In this document: in pieces, positions 28,294 through 36,886 of the stretch | How positions within the stretch are numbered: the stretch's first letter is position 1 | How the letters are laid out: each line of letters begins with the position of its first letter | Source: Streptomyces sp. MJM8645 | GTDB lineage: Bacteria; Actinomycetota; Actinomycetes; Streptomycetales; Streptomycetaceae | Assembly: GCF_001625365.1 (NCBI RefSeq) | Contig: NZ_LJJF01000001.1 | Location: forward strand, 4,537,001-4,601,000 | DNA length: 64,000 nt | Direction of reading: 5' to 3' | Notes under the pieces: model-generated | Databases searched by the model: none | Told to the model about the DNA's origin: nothing | The model's input: the letters and a program-made list of their open reading frames with translations, nothing else | Made by a program: the position numbers and the translations under genes

Positions 28294-29346
28294 ATGTCGG
28301 AGGCTGGCAACTCCGTGGCGGGTGACGGGGAAGCGGGCGTCGGGGGAGCGGGTGTCGGGGGAGCGGCCGGTCTGGCCGACCGGGCGGCGCAGTGGCGGGC
28401 GTCCGCGTCCCGGTACGCGCTGCTGCCGCTGCGGCTCTTCCTCGGCGTCACCTTCGTGTACGCCGCCCTCGACAAACTGTCCGACGCGCACTACCTGGCC
28501 GGGGCGGCCGACCCGGCGTCGTTCGTCTCGCAGGCCCAGGCGGTCAAGGGCGGCAGCCCGATCTCCTTCCTGCTCGGCGCCGCCCTGGACGCGCCCACCC
28601 TGTTCGCGCTCGCCGTCGCCTTCGGCGAGCTGGCGGTCGGCCTCGGCACCCTGCTCGGCCTCTGGGGCCGGGTCGCGGCGCTCGGCGGCGCGATGATCAA
28701 CCTCAGCCTCTGGCTGTCCATCAGCTGGAGCGTCTCGCCGTACTACCTGGGCAACGACCTCGGCTACCTGATGGCCTGGACACCGCTGCTGCTGGCCGGC
28801 ACCCCGGACCTGTCGGTGGACGGCTACCTCGCCCGGCGGGCCGGCCGGGACCGGGGGCGCGGGCTGGGCGAGGACCGCGTCAGGCGCCGGGCGCTGGTGG
28901 ACGGCGGGATCGCCGCCGTCGCGATCGGCGGCGCCGGGCTGCTCACCGGCTCGCTCACCCGGACCTTCGGCCGGGCCAAGCACTCCGCGCCCAAGCAGTC
29001 CGCGGCCCCGGCCACCACCCCGGCGCCGTCCGGACCGGCCCCCTCGGTGGCCGCCGCGAGCGTGCCGGTCGGCGGCTCGGCCCAGGTCAAGGACCCGGCC
29101 ACCGGGGACGCCGTCTACATCGTGCAGCCCAAGGCGGGCCAGTACTGCGGCCTGTCCGCGGTGTGCACCCACTCCGGCTGCGCGGTCGACGCCCCGAAGA
29201 ACGGCCAGCTGTACTGCCCCTGCCACGGCTCCCGGTTCGACGCCGCCACCGGCGCGGTGGTCAACGGGCCGGCGGTCAAGCCGCTGCCGAAGTACACCGT
29301 CACCCAGGCCGGCGACAAGCTGAACCTCGGGCCGTTGCAGAGCTGA
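28294..29346 (+). CDS. DoxX-like membrane domain fused to a Rieske [2Fe-2S] domain
   Basis: A 350-residue fusion. The first 180 residues form a DoxX-type four-helix membrane domain (YALLPLRLFLGVTFVYAALDKL, then further helices to MAWTPLLLAGTPDL). A basic loop and one more hydrophobic segment (GIAAVAIGGAGLLTG, about 207-221) lead to an Ala/Pro linker. The C-terminal 110 residues are a Rieske domain with ligands C291, H293, C308 and H311 (CTHSGC and CPCH) and the disulphide pair C296/C310. It probably moves electrons at the outer membrane face, with the DoxX part a quinone- or thiol-related partner; this is inferred. It stands alone, convergent with the PspC module. Confidence 0.88.
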   Translation: MSEAGNSVAGDGEAGVGGAGVGGAAGLADRAAQWRASASRYALLPLRLFLGVTFVYAALDKLSDAHYLAGAADPASFVSQAQAVKGGSPISFLLGAALDAPTLFALAVAFGELAVGLGTLLGLWGRVAALGGAMINLSLWLSISWSVSPYYLGNDLGYLMAWTPLLLAGTPDLSVDGYLARRAGRDRGRGLGEDRVRRRALVDGGIAAVAIGGAGLLTGSLTRTFGRAKHSAPKQSAAPATTPAPSGPAPSVAAASVPVGGSAQVKDPATGDAVYIVQPKAGQYCGLSAVCTHSGCAVDAPKNGQLYCPCHGSRFDAATGAVVNGPAVKPLPKYTVTQAGDKLNLGPLQS

Positions 29347-29362
29347 GCCTGATCGGGCGGGT

Positions 29363-29572
29363 TCAGTCCCGGCGGTCGGTGCGGCCGCGCCGGGTGACCG
29401 CCGCGACCGCGCCGGCCAGGCCGCCGAGGCCGAGCACGATGAAGGTGACCGGGATGACGATCCGGCCGTTCACCGCCTGGTCGTTGAGCGCCGCGACCAG
29501 GTAGACCACCGCGATCGTGCTGAACAGCGCCCCCGCGATCAGCGAGAACAGGTCGAGCCGGTGCTTCCTCAC
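29363..29572 (-). CDS. Small two-helix membrane protein
   Basis: A 69-residue protein whose ATG overlaps the stop of the upstream PspC-domain gene by 4 bp (ATGA), which strongly supports it as a real, co-translated gene. It has a basic start (MRKHRLDLF), two transmembrane helices (LIAGALFSTIAVVYLVAAL and VIPVTFIVLGLGGLAGAVAAV) and a basic end (RRGRTDRRD). Function is unknown. It is probably an accessory of the envelope-stress module encoded by the neighbouring PspC protein, sensor kinase and response regulator. Confidence 0.78.
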   Translation of the reverse strand: MRKHRLDLFSLIAGALFSTIAVVYLVAALNDQAVNGRIVIPVTFIVLGLGGLAGAVAAVTRRGRTDRRD

Positions 29573-31005
29573 TGCTGGACCACCTTGATGTTGCCGATCC
29601 CGACCGCGAGTTCGAGATCGAATGTGCCCTTGGACGGATGGCCGCTGCCCGGTGGCAGCAGGTAGGTGTGGCGGCCGGTGCCGTCGTTGCGGTCACCGGG
29701 GGCGGAGACGTCGCCGAGGCCCACCCGGGCCACCAGGTTCACCGTCACGTCCGGCGGCAGGATGACGGTCAGCTCGCCGGCGCCGAGTTCGACCTTGCTG
29801 GTGAGGGTGGTCCCGGCCGGGTCGAGCCCGCTCAGGTCCAGCCGGAGCTGGCCGGCCCCCAGGGAGTACCGGGGCTGGAGGTCGGCCGAGGCGACGACGG
29901 TGAAGTCGCGTTGGCCGACGGCGTTGCGCATGGAGTCCGGGGAGTGTCCGACGAAGACCAGCGCCAGGGTGAGCATCAGGCCCGTCACCGCGAGCTTGCG
30001 GGCCCGGCCGAACTTCGAGCCGATCAGCAGCGTCAGGCCGATCACCAGCAGCGCGGTGGCCAGCACGGTCGCACTCAGCACGGTGACGCTGGTGTGGCCG
30101 GCCGAGACGGACCAGACCGCGGCACCCGCGCCGATCGCCAGCAGCAGGCCGAAGAAGCCGAGCGCGGACCGCTCCCGGGGGTGCCGGGCGGTGGCGGGCC
30201 GGGGCCGGTAGGCCGGGCCGTCCTTGCGCAGCGGGTCGCCCGCGGGCAGGTCGACGCGCTGCCACCAGGGCTGGGTCGGGCCGCCCGCCGGCGGCACCGG
30301 GGTGCCGAACGGCGGGGTGGGGCCGGCGCCGTACGGGTTGCGCTCGGGGTGGCGCGGGTCCCACAGGTAGCCGGTCGGGCCGGGGGCCGGGGAGTCGGCG
30401 GGCACCGTTCCGGCGGCGCGCTCGGCCGCGTGCCGGGCGCGGGCGGCCTCGTCGTCCTCCGCCCCGGACCACGGGGACGGGCCGTACTGCTCCCCGTCGG
30501 GGTAGTGGCGGTCGTACGGGCCGCCGGGGCGGCGTCGGCGCGCCCGGCCGCGACGGCGGTCCGGGTCGTAGCGCACCGCCAGGAAGACCAGTCCGGCGAG
30601 CAGCAGCAGCGGGAACAACTGGTCGTCCTGGCCCATCGAGGAGAAGAACACCCCGGTACCGATCACGGCCAGCAGCACCGCGCCGACCGACTGGCCGTCC
30701 ACCCGGCCGGTGAGCACCCGCTGGAGTTCGGTGCGCCCGTGCCGGGTGCCGCCCCGGCCGTCCGGCACCGGCTCGGTGGGGACGATCAGCCAGGCCAGGC
30801 CGTACAGGAACAGCCCGAGGCCGCCGGAGAGGCAGAGCACCACGGTGACCACCCGGAAGACCACCGGGTCGATGTCCAGGTGCCGCCCGAGGCCGCCGCA
30901 GACGCCGGCCACCACGCGGTGGTGCTCGGTCCTGGTCAGCGGGGGGCGTTCCGGTTCCGGCGGGGCGGCGGGCCCGGTCTCCTGGATGCGGTGGTCGTCG
31001 GTCAT
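29569..31005 (-). CDS. PspC-domain membrane protein with LiaF-like C-terminus
   Basis: A 478-residue protein from ATG 31005 (MTDDHRIQETG). The PspC domain is at about residues 27-85 (HHRVVAGVCGGLGRHLDIDP plus a hydrophobic helix). Two or three further helices and a Pro/Arg-rich cytoplasmic segment follow, then a block of four helices at about 300-375. The C-terminal 100 residues (SKVELGAGELTVILPPDVTVNLVARVGLGDV) are beta-rich and resemble the LiaF/DUF2154-type domain that senses envelope stress and restrains a LiaS-like kinase. The gene is divergent from a PspC-containing sensor kinase, with palindromes between them, so negative control of that kinase is a reasonable inference. Confidence 0.85.
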   Translation of the reverse strand: MTDDHRIQETGPAAPPEPERPPLTRTEHHRVVAGVCGGLGRHLDIDPVVFRVVTVVLCLSGGLGLFLYGLAWLIVPTEPVPDGRGGTRHGRTELQRVLTGRVDGQSVGAVLLAVIGTGVFFSSMGQDDQLFPLLLLAGLVFLAVRYDPDRRRGRARRRRPGGPYDRHYPDGEQYGPSPWSGAEDDEAARARHAAERAAGTVPADSPAPGPTGYLWDPRHPERNPYGAGPTPPFGTPVPPAGGPTQPWWQRVDLPAGDPLRKDGPAYRPRPATARHPRERSALGFFGLLLAIGAGAAVWSVSAGHTSVTVLSATVLATALLVIGLTLLIGSKFGRARKLAVTGLMLTLALVFVGHSPDSMRNAVGQRDFTVVASADLQPRYSLGAGQLRLDLSGLDPAGTTLTSKVELGAGELTVILPPDVTVNLVARVGLGDVSAPGDRNDGTGRHTYLLPPGSGHPSKGTFDLELAVGIGNIKVVQQ

Positions 31006-31071
31006 GGGCACCATCCTCCCGGCTGCCCCGGCCCGGCCCAACCGGTGCGAGCCCTGCCCGGACCCTGACTT

Positions 31072-31103
31072 GTCCCTGAGAAGGGGTCAGGGACACACCC
31101 TGA
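31072..31103. promoter_or_regulatory. Palindromic operator array in the PspC/sensor-kinase divergent promoter region
   Basis: GTCCCTGA (31072-31079), 7 bases, TCAGGGAC (31087-31094) is a perfect 8-bp inverted repeat. A third half-site, CCCTGA (31098-31103), makes a second overlapping palindrome (TCAGGG-ACACA-CCCTGA). It lies 37 bases upstream of the sensor-kinase start and is a good candidate site for the LuxR-type regulator of the same module. Confidence 0.7.
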
Positions 31104-31139
31104 TGCGTCCGCGTGCGCGGGCGTGGAACCATCGGTGGC

Positions 31140-32597
31140 GTGGCAGCACCCGGTTCCGACCCCCGACCCCTCGCCCCCGACGCCGTGCCGTCGGGCGGCA
31201 CCGACCCGACCGCGCCCGACGGCGGACGGCCGCCGTACCGCCGGCTCTACCGCAGCCCGCAGGGGCGGATGCTCGGCGGCGTCGCGCAGGGGCTCGCGGT
31301 GCACCTCGGGCTCCCGGTGCGGTGGGTGCGGCTCGCGTTCGTGCTGCTGTTCTTCGCGCAGGGGATCGGCACCCTGCTGTACGCGGCGTTCTGGTTCGTG
31401 GTGCCGATCGGCATCGGCGAGCCCGCGCAGCGCGGCGCCGCCCACTGGGTGTACGTCAACGGCGCCTTCGTCCCGACCGGGTCGGGGCAGCAGCCGGGCG
31501 GCGCGCTGAACAAGGGCCGCGGCGGCTGGCTCGGCCGGCTGCGCGAACTGCTCCAGCACGCCCTCCAGGGCGAGCCGGCCGCGGCCCCCGCGGAGGGGGA
31601 GGACAGCGCGGCCGGCAAGACCGGGCAGGGCGGCCTCGGCCAGCTCGCCGCCCTGGTGATGATGGTGATCGGCATCACCGCCCTGCTCAACGCGCTCGGC
31701 CTGCAGACCGCCAAGCCGTACACCTGGCCGCTGCTGGCGATCGGCGTCGGCGTCGCGCTGGTCTGGCGGCAGGCCGACGACTCGCGCTGGCAGCGCTGGT
31801 TCGGCCTGGAGGAGGGCGACAAGCGGCGCGGCGCCTACACCCGGGTCGGCACCGGCGTGCTGCTCGTGGTGGCCGGCACCATCGCCTTCCTCGCCATGCA
31901 GGGCAGCGGCTCGACGCTCGGCTCGGTGGTCGAGGCCTCGCTCGCGGTGCTCGCCGGGGTGCTGGTGCTGCTCGGCCCGTACGGGCTGCGCCTGTGGCAG
32001 GACCTCGGTGCCGAGCGCACCGCCCGCATCCGCGCCCAGGAGCGGGCCGAGATCGCCGCGCACGTCCACGACTCGGTGCTGCACACCCTGACCCTGATCC
32101 AGCGCCGGGCCGAGGACCCCAAGGAGGTGCTGCGGCTGGCCCGTGCCCAGGAGCGCGAGCTGCGGCTGTGGCTGTACCGCCCGGAGGCCGCCGCCGAGGC
32201 CGCTCCCGACACCATGGCGGAGAGCCTGCGCGCCGTCGTCGCCGAGGTCGAGGACCGGCACGGCGTCCCGGTCGAGGTCGTGATCGTCGGCGACTGCCCG
32301 ATGGACGACCGGATCGCGGCCCAGATGCAGGCCGCGAGGGAGGCGACCGTCAACGCGGCCAAGTACGGTGGCGGGGGACCGGTCCAGGTCTACGCCGAGG
32401 TGGAGGGGAAGACGGTGTCGGTGTTCGTCCGCGACCACGGTCCCGGCTTCGACCCCGACACGGTGCCCGAGGACCGGATGGGCGTACGGGAGTCGATCAT
32501 CGGCCGCATGAAGCGCAACGGCGGCACCGCACGGGTGCGGCCCGCGCCGGACGGCGGGACCGAGGTCGAGCTGGAGATGGAGAGAACGAATGACTGA
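31140..32597 (+). CDS. PspC-domain sensor histidine kinase (LiaS/DesK type)
   Basis: The GTG at 31140 (MAAPGSDPRPL) is preferred; another in-frame GTG lies at 31113. It encodes 485 residues. The PspC domain at about 37-95 (RSPQGRMLGGVAQGLAVHLG) is followed by more transmembrane helices. The HisKA_3 helix carries the phosphorylated histidine near residue 310 (AAHVHDSVLHTL). The ATPase domain shows the N box (AAREATVNAAKYGG) and the DHGPGFDPD G1 box. The stop overlaps the response-regulator ATG by 8 bp. Together with the divergent LiaF-like PspC protein it forms a likely envelope-stress sensing module. Confidence 0.9.
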   Translation: MAAPGSDPRPLAPDAVPSGGTDPTAPDGGRPPYRRLYRSPQGRMLGGVAQGLAVHLGLPVRWVRLAFVLLFFAQGIGTLLYAAFWFVVPIGIGEPAQRGAAHWVYVNGAFVPTGSGQQPGGALNKGRGGWLGRLRELLQHALQGEPAAAPAEGEDSAAGKTGQGGLGQLAALVMMVIGITALLNALGLQTAKPYTWPLLAIGVGVALVWRQADDSRWQRWFGLEEGDKRRGAYTRVGTGVLLVVAGTIAFLAMQGSGSTLGSVVEASLAVLAGVLVLLGPYGLRLWQDLGAERTARIRAQERAEIAAHVHDSVLHTLTLIQRRAEDPKEVLRLARAQERELRLWLYRPEAAAEAAPDTMAESLRAVVAEVEDRHGVPVEVVIVGDCPMDDRIAAQMQAAREATVNAAKYGGGGPVQVYAEVEGKTVSVFVRDHGPGFDPDTVPEDRMGVRESIIGRMKRNGGTARVRPAPDGGTEVELEMERTND

Positions 32598-33267
32598 GGC
32601 AGCGCCGGAGCGCACCGCGAGAGTCGTCCTGGTGGACGACCACCGGATGTTCCGCACCGGGGTCCGGGCCGAGATCGGCCGCACCGAGGCGACCGGCATC
32701 GACGTGGTCGGCGAGGCCGACGACGTCGAGTCGGCGGTGCGGGTCGTCGCCGAGACCCGGCCGGACGTGGTGCTGCTCGACGTCCACCTGCCCGGCGGCG
32801 GCGGTGTCGAGGTGCTGCGCCGCTCGGCCGGGCTGATGGGCGAGCAGGGCGGGGTCAAGTTCCTCGCCCTGTCGGTGTCGGACGCCGCCGACGACGTGAT
32901 CGGCGTCATCCGCGGCGGCGCGCGCGGCTACGTCACCAAGACCATCACCGGCACCGACCTGGTCAACGCGATCTTCCGGATCGCCGACGGCGACGCGGTG
33001 TTCTCGCCCCGGCTGGCCGGCTTCGTCCTGGACGCCTTCGCCGCCACCGACACCCCGCCGGTCGACGAGGACCTGGACCGCCTCACCCAGCGCGAGCGCG
33101 AGGTGCTCCGCCTGATCGCGCGCGGCTACGCGTACAAGGAGATCGCCAAGCAGCTCTTCATCTCGGTGAAGACGGTCGAGAGCCACGTCTCCGCCGTCCT
33201 GCGCAAGCTCCAGCTGAGCAACCGGCACGAACTGACCCGCTGGGCCACCGCCCGCCGGCTGGTCTGA
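32590..33267 (+). CDS. LuxR-type response regulator
   Basis: A 225-residue NarL/FixJ regulator paired with the PspC sensor kinase through an 8-bp gene overlap. The receiver domain has VDDHRMF, the phospho-acceptor Asp in VVLLDVHLPG and the TKTITG lysine region. A loop with EATGIDVVGE precedes it. The HTH at about 157-215 reads LTQREREVLRLIARGYAYKEIAKQLF. It probably controls the divergent PspC gene and its own operon through the palindromes at 31072-31103, which is an inference from position. Confidence 0.92.
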   Translation: MTEAAPERTARVVLVDDHRMFRTGVRAEIGRTEATGIDVVGEADDVESAVRVVAETRPDVVLLDVHLPGGGGVEVLRRSAGLMGEQGGVKFLALSVSDAADDVIGVIRGGARGYVTKTITGTDLVNAIFRIADGDAVFSPRLAGFVLDAFAATDTPPVDEDLDRLTQREREVLRLIARGYAYKEIAKQLFISVKTVESHVSAVLRKLQLSNRHELTRWATARRLV

Positions 33268-33369
33268 GCCCTGGCCCGGGCGGCCGAGCCCATGTGCTGC
33301 TGAGCCCCGGTCGCGAGCCCGTCCGGTCCGGTTTTCTCCGGGCCGGGCGGGCTTGTCGGTGGGTGGCCA

Positions 33370-33375
33370 TAGACT
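33370..33375 (+). promoter_or_regulatory. Candidate -10 box close to the pcrA start
   Basis: TAGACT ends nine bases before the pcrA ATG, so the transcript should have almost no leader. No ribosome site or -35 box is evident. Confidence 0.45.
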
Positions 33376-33384
33376 CGGAGTGCC

Positions 33385-36012
33385 ATGAGTAGCCTCTTTG
33401 ACGACCTCCCGCTCCCCGGTTTCGAGGCACCCGCCGCCGGGTCGAAGCAGCCCGCCGTGCCCCTCGACGAGGAGCCCCCGCCGTACGAGGACGACGCCCC
33501 GTACGAGGCCTACGAGGAGGCCATCCCGGAGGGGCTGTTCCAGACCGACCACGCCGCCGAGACCGCGCGGGACGCCTGGTACCGCAACGGCGCCGCCCGC
33601 ACGGTGGTGGATCCGGCACAGCTGCTGGAGGGCATGAACGACCCGCAGCGCGAGGCGGTGCTGCACGCGGGCTCGCCGCTGCTCATCGTGGCCGGCGCCG
33701 GCTCCGGCAAGACCCGGGTGCTGACCCACCGGATCGCCCACCTGCTGGGCGCCCGCGGCGTGCAGCCGGGCGAGATCCTGGCGATCACCTTCACCAACAA
33801 GGCCGCCGGCGAGATGCGCGAGCGCGTCGAGGCGCTGGTCGGCCCGCGGGCCCGGGCGATGTGGGTGTCCACCTTCCACAGCGCGTGCGTGCGGATCCTG
33901 CGCCGCGAGTCCAAGGTGCTGGGCTTCACCTCCAGCTTCTCGATCTACGACTCGGCCGACTCGCAGCGGCTGATGTCGCTGGTCTGCCGCGACCTCGACC
34001 TGGACCCGAAGCAGTTCCCGCCGAAGTCCTTCACCGCGAAGATCAGCAACCTGAAGAACGAGCTGATCGACGAGGAGACCTTCGCCGACCAGGCCGCCAA
34101 CCCGATGGAGAAGAAGCTCTCCGAGGCGTACACGCTCTACCAGCGGCGCCTGCGCGAGGCCAACGCGCTGGACTTCGACGACATCATCATGACGACGGTG
34201 AACCTGCTCCAGGCCTTCCCCGACGTCGCGGAGCACTACCGGCGCCGGTTCCGGCACATCCTGGTCGACGAGTACCAGGACACCAACCACGCGCAGTACA
34301 TGCTCGTCCGCGAGCTGAGCGGCGGATCCGTCGCGGCCGCGCCGAAGCGCACCGTGGACGGGGAGTTCGTGAACCAGGCCGCCGGGCGCCTGTCCGAGGT
34401 GCCGCCGGCCGAGCTGTGCGTCGTCGGTGACGCGGACCAGTCGATCTACGCCTTCCGCGGCGCGACGATCCGCAACATCCTCCAGTTCGAGGAGGACTAC
34501 CCGAACGCGACCACGATCCTGCTGGAGCAGAACTACCGCTCCACGCAGACCATCCTGAGCGCCGCCAACGCCGTCATCGAGCGCAACGCCAACCGGCGCG
34601 AGAAGAAGCTCTGGACGGCCGGCGAGCACGGCGAGAAGGTCGTCGGCTACGTCGCGGACGACGAGCACGGCGAGGCCCAGTTCATCGCCGACGAGATCGA
34701 CCGGCTCACCGACGCGGGCGACGCCAAGCCCGGCGACGTCGCGATCTTCTACCGGACGAACGCCCAGTCCCGCGTGTTCGAGGAGGTGTTCATCCGGGTC
34801 GGCCTGCCGTACAAGGTGGTCGGCGGGGTGCGCTTCTACGAGCGCAAGGAGGTCCGGGACGTCCTGGCGTACCTGCGGGTGCTCTCCAACCCGGAGGACA
34901 CCGTGCCGCTGCGCCGGATCCTCAACGTGCCCAAGCGCGGCATCGGCGAACGGGCCGAGGCGATGGTCGACGCGCTGGCCGCGCGGGAGCGGATCTCCTT
35001 CGCCCAGGCGCTGCTGCGGGTCGACGAGGCGTACGGGATGGCCGCGCGCTCGGCCAACGCGGTGAAGAAGTTCAACGTCCTGATGGCCGGGCTGCGGCAG
35101 GTCGTCGAGTCGGGCGCGGGCCCGGCCGCGGTGCTGGAGGCCGTCCTGGAGGAGACCGGCTACCTGGCCGAACTCCAGGCCTCCACCGACCCGCAGGACG
35201 AGACCCGGGTGGAGAACCTCCAGGAACTCGCCTCCGTCGCCCTGGAGTACGAGCAGGACCCGGGCGAGCGGCCCGACGCCGACGAGGAGGGCACCCCGCC
35301 GGTCGGCTCGCTGCCCGACTTCCTGGAACGGGTCGCGCTCGTCGCCGACTCCGACCAGATCCCGGACGACGAGGAGGGCCGGGGCGTCATCACGATGATG
35401 ACCCTGCACACCGCCAAGGGCCTGGAGTTCCCGGTGGTCTTCCTGACCGGCATGGAGGACGGGATCTTCCCGCACATGCGGGCGCTCAACCAGGTCAAGG
35501 AGCTGGAGGAGGAGCGGCGGCTCGCCTACGTGGGGCTCACCCGGGCGCGGCAGCGGCTCTACCTGACCCGCTCGGTGCTGCGCAGCGCCTGGGGGCAGCC
35601 CGCGTACAACCCGGCCTCGCGGTTCCTGGAGGAGATCCCGGAGGACCTGGTGGAGTGGAAGCGGAGGGGGGCGGCGCAGGCGCCGGCCGCGCGCGGCTTC
35701 TCCTCGGGGTCGTCCTGGGGCAAGTCCTCGTCGGGGGGCGGCGGTTCGCGCTCCTCGTCGGGTTCTTCGGGCTCGTCGGCCTCGTCGAAGCCGAAGGCGG
35801 GCTGGGGGCAGTCGGCGCGACGCGGCGGCCAGGCCGTCGAACGGGACGCCGTCTCGCTCGCGGTCGGGGACCGGGTCACCCACGACACCTTCGGGCTGGG
35901 CACGGTGGTGGGCGTCACCGGCGTCGGCGACCGGGCGCAGGCCACGGTCGACTTCGGCTCGGAGGGCCGCAAGCAGCTGCTGCTGCGCTACGCGCCGGTG
36001 GAGAAGCTCTAG
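33385..36012 (+). CDS. pcrA: ATP-dependent DNA helicase PcrA/UvrD1
   Basis: An 875-residue superfamily 1A 3'-5' helicase acting in repair and replication restart. After an acidic N-terminal extension of about 85 residues, motif I is AGAGSGKTRVLTHR, motif II DEYQDTNH and motif III GDADQSIYAFRGA. The motif IV-VI region includes QNYRST and VGLTRARQRLYLTRS. A small insertion (RTVDGEFVNQAAGRLSEVP) between motifs II and III is typical of actinobacterial members. A Ser/Gly-rich tether leads to the C-terminal domain (VAVGDRVTHDTFGLGTVVGV), a Tudor-like fold that contacts RNA polymerase in PcrA. It converges with the M23 peptidase gene. Confidence 0.97.
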   Translation: MSSLFDDLPLPGFEAPAAGSKQPAVPLDEEPPPYEDDAPYEAYEEAIPEGLFQTDHAAETARDAWYRNGAARTVVDPAQLLEGMNDPQREAVLHAGSPLLIVAGAGSGKTRVLTHRIAHLLGARGVQPGEILAITFTNKAAGEMRERVEALVGPRARAMWVSTFHSACVRILRRESKVLGFTSSFSIYDSADSQRLMSLVCRDLDLDPKQFPPKSFTAKISNLKNELIDEETFADQAANPMEKKLSEAYTLYQRRLREANALDFDDIIMTTVNLLQAFPDVAEHYRRRFRHILVDEYQDTNHAQYMLVRELSGGSVAAAPKRTVDGEFVNQAAGRLSEVPPAELCVVGDADQSIYAFRGATIRNILQFEEDYPNATTILLEQNYRSTQTILSAANAVIERNANRREKKLWTAGEHGEKVVGYVADDEHGEAQFIADEIDRLTDAGDAKPGDVAIFYRTNAQSRVFEEVFIRVGLPYKVVGGVRFYERKEVRDVLAYLRVLSNPEDTVPLRRILNVPKRGIGERAEAMVDALAARERISFAQALLRVDEAYGMAARSANAVKKFNVLMAGLRQVVESGAGPAAVLEAVLEETGYLAELQASTDPQDETRVENLQELASVALEYEQDPGERPDADEEGTPPVGSLPDFLERVALVADSDQIPDDEEGRGVITMMTLHTAKGLEFPVVFLTGMEDGIFPHMRALNQVKELEEERRLAYVGLTRARQRLYLTRSVLRSAWGQPAYNPASRFLEEIPEDLVEWKRRGAAQAPAARGFSSGSSWGKSSSGGGGSRSSSGSSGSSASSKPKAGWGQSARRGGQAVERDAVSLAVGDRVTHDTFGLGTVVGVTGVGDRAQATVDFGSEGRKQLLLRYAPVEKL

Positions 36013-36037
36013 AGCGTTTCCTAGGCCGGACGGGGCC

Positions 36038-36886
36038 TCAGCGGGGGTCGAGCCCGTTCGAGAGGAACCACGGCAGCGGGTCGACCGGCCCGCTGCCGGC
36101 TGGGCGGATCTCGAAGTGCAGGTGCGGCCCGGTGCTGTTGCCACTGCTGCCGACGAAGGCGATGACGTCGCCCTGCTTCACCGGCCCCTTGCGGACCTTG
36201 TACGCCCGCAGGTGGCAGTACCAGGCCTCGGTGCCGTCGGGCATCTTCAGCACCGTCATGTAGCCGTACGACGGGTTCCACTGGGTGCGGATCGTGCCGT
36301 CGGTGACGGCCATCACCTCGGAACCGCCGTCCACCGGGAAGTCGATGCCGGTGTGGCGGTTGGCCCAGTGGGTGCCGGCCTCGCCGAACAGCTCACCGAG
36401 GCCGTGCCGGGCGACCGGCATGACCACCTTGGGCTTGACGGGCTCGGCGCTCGGCTGCGCGCCCGGGGTGCCCTGGGCGTCGGCGGGCTGGGCGCCGGCC
36501 AGCGGCTGGCGGGCGTCGCCGCGGGAGGCCTGGGCCGGGTCGCCGGCCGCGACCGCCTGCCGGGCGGCCGTCTTGGCGGCCTCGGCGCCGCCGTCGGCCG
36601 GGTTGTCCGGGCTGTTCGGGCTGTTCGGGTTGCCCTGGGCGTCCGGGGCGTCGACCGCCGTCCGTGCCGTCCGGCCGGCCGCCTGGGCGTGCTGATCGGC
36701 CTCGCCCCGCACGGTGACGGCCGCCGCGGCGGCGACCCCGAGCGCGGCCACCGACGGCAGCGCGACCCGCAGCAGTGCGGTTCTGGTGGCGGCCTTGGCG
36801 GCGCCGCGGCGCTGGGTGCGGGACTCCTCGCGGGCGGCGAGGCGCAGCTCCGCACGGGTCGGGCGGGCGGCTGCGTCGGGAGCCAT
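36038..36886 (-). CDS. M23 (LytM-type) peptidase, membrane-anchored
   Basis: A 282-residue protein from ATG 36886 (MAPDAAARPTRAEL). A basic N-terminus is followed by a hydrophobic anchor (LPSVAALGVAAAAAVTV, about 42-58), a disordered Ala/Pro/Gln-rich stalk, and an M23 domain in the last 130 residues. Zinc ligands are visible in RHTGIDFP and HLHFEIRP, with the WYCHLRAYKV strand. The enzyme should cut peptidoglycan cross-bridges outside the membrane. pcrA, M23 peptidase and sucC in this order are also conserved in mycobacteria. No c-di-AMP riboswitch, common in front of such genes, could be recognised upstream. Confidence 0.9.
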   Translation of the reverse strand: MAPDAAARPTRAELRLAAREESRTQRRGAAKAATRTALLRVALPSVAALGVAAAAAVTVRGEADQHAQAAGRTARTAVDAPDAQGNPNSPNSPDNPADGGAEAAKTAARQAVAAGDPAQASRGDARQPLAGAQPADAQGTPGAQPSAEPVKPKVVMPVARHGLGELFGEAGTHWANRHTGIDFPVDGGSEVMAVTDGTIRTQWNPSYGYMTVLKMPDGTEAWYCHLRAYKVRKGPVKQGDVIAFVGSSGNSTGPHLHFEIRPAGSGPVDPLPWFLSNGLDPR

